A DNA stretch of 64,000 bases. It comes from Streptococcus ovis DSM 16829 (GTDB taxonomy: Bacteria; Bacillota; Bacilli; Lactobacillales; Streptococcaceae). The notes beneath the pieces are model-generated. The model had not been told where the DNA came from, made no database searches, and was given only the letters and a program-made list of their open reading frames with translations. This document shows positions 59,966 through 64,000 of the stretch, one piece after another. Position 1 is the first letter of the stretch. Each line of letters starts with the position of its first letter. The DNA lies in contig NZ_KB904584.1 of the NCBI RefSeq assembly GCF_000380125.1, positions 1 through 64,000 of the forward strand, given 5' to 3'. Both the position numbers and the translations under genes were made by a program.

Positions 59966-61309
59966 ATGTCTATCACAGCAGCGGATATCCGTCGCGAAAT
60001 TCAGGAAAAGAACGTTACTTTTTTGCGTTTGATGTTTACAGATATTTTGGGGACTTTGAAAAACGTTGAGATCCCAGCAACCCAAGAGCAGGTGGATAAG
60101 GTCCTGTCAAATAAGGCAATGTTTGATGGTTCTTCTATCGAAGGATTTGTGCGAATCAATGAATCAGATATGTACCTTTATCCAGACTTGGATACATGGA
60201 CAGTCTTTCCTTGGGGTGATGAAAATGGTGCAGTTGCAGGTTTGATTTGTGATATCTATACAGCTGAAGGAAAGCCTTTTGCTGGGGACCCTCGTGGTAA
60301 TTTGAAGAAAGCGCTCCGTCATATGGAAAGTGTTGGGTACAAATCCTTTAACCTTGGTCCAGAACCAGAGTTCTTCCTCTTTAAAATGGATGAGCAAGGT
60401 AATCCAACCCTAGAAGTGAATGACAAAGGCGGCTATTTTGATTTGGCACCGACAGACTTAGCCGACAATACTCGTCGTGAGATTGTGAATGTATTGACTC
60501 AAATGGGGTTTGAGGTTGAGGCAAGCCACCACGAATGTGCGGTTGGGCAGCACGAGATCGACTTTAAATATGCAGATGTACTGAAAGCCTGTGACAAAAT
60601 TCAAATCTTCAAGTTGGTTGTAAAGACAATTGCACGAAAACATGGTCTTTATGCCACCTTCATGGCGAAACCGAAATATGGTATTGCTGGGTCAGGGATG
60701 CACTGCAATATGTCCCTCTTCACTGAGGAAGGGAATGCCTTCTATCACCCAGAAGATCCGCGTGGCATGCAGTTATCAGAAGATGCCTACTATTTCTTGG
60801 GTGGCTTGATGAAGCATGCTTACAGTTACACAGCTATTACGAATCCTACGGTCAATTCCTATAAGCGCTTAGTACCAGGCTTTGAAGCACCAGTTTATGT
60901 AGCTTGGGCTGGTCGAAATCGTTCACCATTGATTCGGGTACCAGCTTCTCGTGGTATGGGAACGCGCTTAGAGTTGCGCTCTGTGGACCCAATGGCGAAT
61001 CCGTATTTGGCCTTGGCAGTCTTGTTGGAATCTGGTTTGGATGGGATTGAAAATAAAATCGAAGCCCCAGCTCCAGTGGAAACAAATATTTACGCAATGA
61101 CAGCCGAAGAACGTGTAGAAGCAGGAATTATTGACCTCCCATCTACACTTCATAATGCCTTAAAAGCTTTGCAAAGTGATCCTGTTGTACGCGCTGCCTT
61201 GGGAGAACATATTTATACGAACTTCCTTGAAGCAAAACGTATTGAGTGGGCAAGCTATGCTACATTTGTATCCCAATGGGAAATCGATAACTACCTAGAT
61301 TTGTATTAA
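59966..61309 (+). CDS. glnA: Glutamine synthetase type I
   Basis: A 447-residue GS-I alpha enzyme that amidates glutamate, forming a dodecamer. Recognised blocks: [28 protein letters not shown] (metal Glu), [23 protein letters not shown], and [13 protein letters not shown]. No adenylylation-type extension, as in Gram-positive GS-I alpha. Feedback-inhibited GS also controls GlnR activity. Cotranscribed with glnR. Confidence 0.97.
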   Translation: MSITAADIRREIQEKNVTFLRLMFTDILGTLKNVEIPATQEQVDKVLSNKAMFDGSSIEGFVRINESDMYLYPDLDTWTVFPWGDENGAVAGLICDIYTAEGKPFAGDPRGNLKKALRHMESVGYKSFNLGPEPEFFLFKMDEQGNPTLEVNDKGGYFDLAPTDLADNTRREIVNVLTQMGFEVEASHHECAVGQHEIDFKYADVLKACDKIQIFKLVVKTIARKHGLYATFMAKPKYGIAGSGMHCNMSLFTEEGNAFYHPEDPRGMQLSEDAYYFLGGLMKHAYSYTAITNPTVNSYKRLVPGFEAPVYVAWAGRNRSPLIRVPASRGMGTRLELRSVDPMANPYLALAVLLESGLDGIENKIEAPAPVETNIYAMTAEERVEAGIIDLPSTLHNALKALQSDPVVRAALGEHIYTNFLEAKRIEWASYATFVSQWEIDNYLDLY

Positions 61310-61313
61310 AAGT

Positions 61314-61347
61314 AAAAGGACTGAGGAAAATTTCCTCGGTCCTTTTG
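61314..61347. terminator. Bidirectional terminator glnA/rnjA
   Basis: AAAAGGACTGAGGAAA (61314-61329) pairs with TTTCCTCGGTCCTTTT (61331-61346; one wobble). Confidence 0.88.
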
Positions 61348-61352
61348 TCCTT

Positions 61353-63032
61353 TTAATTATCTGGTGTCAGAATCATTGGAATGATGATAGGTTCACGTTC
61401 AGTCTTTTCATATAGGAAAGGTCGAAGCGCATTTACAATGGCACCATTGACAGTCTGAATATTGGCATCCTTGTTCTTTAAGGCAATACGAATCGCATTG
61501 AAGAGGATGTGTTGGCTCTCGCGAATGAGATCTCCTGATTCACGCATATAGATGAAACCGCGACTGAGAATATCTGGTCCGGCTAAAATCATCTGTGATT
61601 TAAAGTCAACAGTCGCAACAGCTAGAACAACGCCATCTTCTGATAGGTCTCTGCGGTCTTTGAGAACAGCTGCACCGACTTCACCGATACGGTTTCCGTC
61701 AACGTAGATGTCCTGAGCGTTAAAGTGCCCAGAAATGCGGGCAGAGTCTTTGGTAAGTGCCAGAACATCTCCGTTTTCCATGATAAAGATGTTTTCTTTA
61801 GGCACTCCAGTATCCACAGCAAGCCCAGCATGAATCTTCTGCATCCGGTATTCACCATGGACAGGCATGAAGTATTTCGGTTTGATAAGGCGGAGCATGA
61901 GTTTTTGTTCTTGTTGGCCACCGTGTCCAGAAGTATGGATATTGTTTACCTTACCATGAATGACTTCTACCCCAGCTTCAATTAAAATGTTGATGAGCTT
62001 GTTGACCCCTGTTGTATTTCCTGGGATTGGACTAGAAGAGAAGATAACCGTGTCGCCTGGTTGGAGTTGAACCTGACGGTGTGTACCGTGTGCGATCCGT
62101 GAAAGAGCAGCCATCGGTTCCCCTTGACTTCCTGTACAGAGGATGAGAACTTCACCAGCTGGGTATTCTTTGATAGCATTTGGCTCGATAAAGGTGTCTT
62201 TTGGAACCTTGATATAGCCTAGCTCAATCCCATTGACAATAGCCTTTTCCATCGAGCGTCCAAAGACAGCAATTTTACGGCCTGTTTTTACAGCAGCCTC
62301 GGCCGCTTGTTGGAGACGGAAAATGTTAGATGCAAAGGATGCAAAGATAATCCGTCCGTGGATGCCTTCGATGATTTTCGTAATCGATTGACCGACTACT
62401 TTTTCCGAATTCGTAAAGGTTGGAACTTCGGCATTGGTAGAGTCAGAAAGAAGACAAAGAACGCCTTCTTCTCCTAAAGCTGCCATGCGGTGTAAGTCGG
62501 CAGGCTCACCCACAGGGGTAAAGTCAAACTTAAAGTCACCCGTACAGACAATTTTTCCTTGCGGCGTATCAATCACAATTCCTAATGGTTCAGGAATGGA
62601 GTGAGTGGTACGGAAAAAGCTAACTTTGAGGTGTTTGAAGGTTAATTCGGAATTGTGATGAATTTCATGAAGAGTTGCATCGCGCAAAAGGCCGTGCTCT
62701 TCCAATTTTCCTCGGATAAGGGCAAGAGCCAAGGGGCCTGCATAAATGGGAATATTGGCCTGTTTGAGGAGGAAAGGAATCCCACCGATATGGTCTTCGT
62801 GACCGTGGGTAATCACCAGTCCTTTGACGCGATCTAAATTGTCGACGATATAGGAGTAGTCTGGAATGACATAGTCAATTCCCAATAAATCATCTTCAGG
62901 GAATTTGATTCCGGCGTCCACAATGATGATTTCATCCTTGTATTCAATTCCGTAGGTATTTTTCCCGATTTCTCCCAAACCACCGATGGCGTAGACACCA
63001 ACTTCTTGAGGTTTTAGATTGATAGAAGACAT
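61353..63032 (-). CDS. rnjA: Ribonuclease J1
   Basis: A 559-residue metallo-beta-lactamase/beta-CASP ribonuclease. Motif II is [12 protein letters not shown], with further ligands in [10 protein letters not shown] and CTGDFKFD. The beta-CASP domain includes LLSDSTNAE and [13 protein letters not shown], and a C-terminal domain follows. It combines 5' exonuclease and endonuclease activities in mRNA turnover and rRNA maturation. It starts 3 bp after rpoY, a conserved pair in streptococci. Confidence 0.95.
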   Translation of the reverse strand: MSSINLKPQEVGVYAIGGLGEIGKNTYGIEYKDEIIIVDAGIKFPEDDLLGIDYVIPDYSYIVDNLDRVKGLVITHGHEDHIGGIPFLLKQANIPIYAGPLALALIRGKLEEHGLLRDATLHEIHHNSELTFKHLKVSFFRTTHSIPEPLGIVIDTPQGKIVCTGDFKFDFTPVGEPADLHRMAALGEEGVLCLLSDSTNAEVPTFTNSEKVVGQSITKIIEGIHGRIIFASFASNIFRLQQAAEAAVKTGRKIAVFGRSMEKAIVNGIELGYIKVPKDTFIEPNAIKEYPAGEVLILCTGSQGEPMAALSRIAHGTHRQVQLQPGDTVIFSSSPIPGNTTGVNKLINILIEAGVEVIHGKVNNIHTSGHGGQQEQKLMLRLIKPKYFMPVHGEYRMQKIHAGLAVDTGVPKENIFIMENGDVLALTKDSARISGHFNAQDIYVDGNRIGEVGAAVLKDRRDLSEDGVVLAVATVDFKSQMILAGPDILSRGFIYMRESGDLIRESQHILFNAIRIALKNKDANIQTVNGAIVNALRPFLYEKTEREPIIIPMILTPDN

Positions 63033-63035
63033 GGG

Positions 63036-63266
63036 TTAAAACTCCGTTAATTTGAAATCGGCATGAGTTTTTTCATACTCAAGGTGGTTATCGGACAAGC
63101 GTTCGATAAATTCGATGTTGTAGGGTGTGTTTTGTTCTACCAGTTGACGAACTAGGATGCGTCCTTGTAATTCATCTGCAGCTTCTACTTCTAAATAAAG
63201 TGAGTGTGTTTGCTCACGACGTGGCGTCCGGTCTTTTGTGTCTTGATAAAATACTTTGTAAATCAT
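63036..63266 (-). CDS. rpoY: RNA polymerase epsilon subunit RpoY (DUF1447)
   Basis: A 76-residue protein, formerly YkzG, starting [29 protein letters not shown] at 63266; GGAAA-type ribosome site upstream is modest, and a longer frame to 63293 is not conserved. It binds RNA polymerase between the beta' jaw regions. It is always next to rnjA in Firmicutes, as here. A minus-strand TATAAT lies near 63394-63399, about 125 bp upstream. Confidence 0.92.
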   Translation of the reverse strand: MIYKVFYQDTKDRTPRREQTHSLYLEVEAADELQGRILVRQLVEQNTPYNIEFIERLSDNHLEYEKTHADFKLTEF

Positions 63267-63575
63267 ATTTTTCCTTTCTTTTGCATGAAACAACTATGAA
63301 AAAGTGGCAAACAGGTCTTTCCTATTTGCTTTTTTCTATGAAATTGTATGGAGTTGTTGTGTTCTTTTTAAAACGTTACAATTATGTATATTATACCATA
63401 AAAGGGAAACTTGGTGAAAGGAAATGCTGGGAAAATGTAAAAAAGGCTGGTTTTCAAGAATTTTCAAGAATTATTGAAAAGAGCAGCGATTGAATTGATG
63501 GTTTAAGGGACGGTATTTGAAAAAATAAGCAAGATAGCTTACAATAAGATGAAGAAGAGACAGAGGGATGAAAAG

Positions 63576-64000
63576 ATGAAAGTATTAGCGATGGATACAT
63601 CCAGTCAGGCGTTGTCAGTTGCTTTATTAGACGGAGAACGATTGGTCGCAGAAGTCACCTTGAATGTCAAGAAAAATCATAGTATGAGTCTGATGCCGGC
63701 GATTGATTTTTTGGTGAAATCCGTTGGTTGGACGCCAGCTGATTTGGAAAGAATTGTGGTCGCAGAAGGCCCAGGCTCGTATACGGGTCTGCGTGTGGCT
63801 GTGGCGACTGGAAAAACCTTGGCCTATGCCTTAAAGATTGATCTAGTAGGAGTTTCCAGTCTTTATGCTTTAGCTAGTGGTCAAGATTTTGATGGACTGG
63901 TGGTGCCCTTGATGGATGCCCGTAGGAATCATGTGTATGCTGGTTTTTATGTAAATGGCAGAGCTGTACAGACCGATCAACATGTAGCATTTGCACAAGT
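63576..64000 (+). CDS. tsaB: tRNA threonylcarbamoyladenosine protein TsaB (cut by window end)
   Basis: The first 141 codons of TsaB (YeaZ). ATG at 63576 begins MKVLAMDTSSQALSVALLD, the ASKHA nucleotide-fold start. KNHSMSLMPAIDFLV and VAEGPGSYTGLRVAVATGKTLAY are diagnostic. TsaB is a scaffold partner of TsaD in t6A37 tRNA modification. The gene runs off the right edge. GGGATGAAAAG provides the ribosome site; an ATG at 63568 is closed by a stop two codons later. Confidence 0.93.
   Translation, partial: MKVLAMDTSSQALSVALLDGERLVAEVTLNVKKNHSMSLMPAIDFLVKSVGWTPADLERIVVAEGPGSYTGLRVAVATGKTLAYALKIDLVGVSSLYALASGQDFDGLVVPLMDARRNHVYAGFYVNGRAVQTDQHVAFAQ

Noticed and set aside
63296-63493. Small plus-strand frame (MKKWQTGLSY...) upstream of tsaB
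   Set aside because: No ribosome site before its ATG and it overlaps the rpoY promoter region; no conserved composition.

Overview
The window looks like a chromosome of the Streptococcus suis clade: low to medium GC, strong AGGAGG ribosome binding sites, a seven-gene comG pilus operon and a competence-type ssbB behind the same SigX-like box, groESL under CIRCE plus a CtsR-like site, and the order tyrS-pbp1b-rpoB-rpoC, comG-ackA-pepA, groESL, rpsL-rpsG-fusA-gap, pgk-glnR-glnA, rnjA-rpoY-tsaB. The genus is secure. The S. suis-like assignment is an inference from gene order and from the tandem repeats between rpsG and fusA. No tRNA, rRNA or CRISPR array was seen.

Layout. 1-2721: right end of an integrative conjugative element with a conjugation protein tail, a compact structured RNA and an ISLre2-type DDE transposase. 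It ends just upstream of the -35 of the copY promoter, the targeting expected of TnGBS-family elements. 2737-5878: copYZ without copA, a HIT protein, a small secreted DUF6287-like protein and tyrS. 5985-16231: pbp1b, rpoB and rpoC, with a leader before rpoB that looks like an attenuator and a long structured rpoB-rpoC spacer. 16463-18907: a secreted Excalibur protein, a DUF1033 protein and an S66 peptidase. 18969-24889: the competence pilus operon, a methyltransferase and ackA. 24945-29518: pepA, a thioredoxin/YtpR cluster, two orphan genes and ssbB.

29606-40071: probably the most informative regulatory region. An operon encodes a HAD phosphatase, a membrane-anchored RbsB-like binding protein, a histidine kinase, a NarL-type regulator and a second anchored binding protein, with no ABC permease or ATPase. 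A dyad of the form TGACA-NN-TGTCA lies before this operon. It recurs inside a perfect 31-bp inverted repeat before a mannose-family PTS operon that also carries a cre site. This suggests that extracellular sugar sensing drives PTS expression. A BspA-like leucine-rich secreted protein is divergent from the PTS operon.

40157-46308: groESL, rpsL, rpsG and fusA, with three approximately 115-bp tandem repeats between rpsG and fusA whose hairpin stems covary. 46652-50041: a large secreted EndoS-like GH18 endoglycosidase with three C-terminal YRLYxxG repeats. The same three-repeat module ends the Excalibur protein and the BspA-like protein, so three otherwise unrelated exoproteins share it. 50498-64000: gap, a GntR-alcohol dehydrogenase-aldo/keto reductase operon, a TetR regulator divergent from a P1B-4 metal efflux ATPase (PmtA-like), pgk with a duplicated 3' end downstream, a FUSC-like membrane protein, glnRA behind a GlnR box, rnjA-rpoY, and the start of tsaB.
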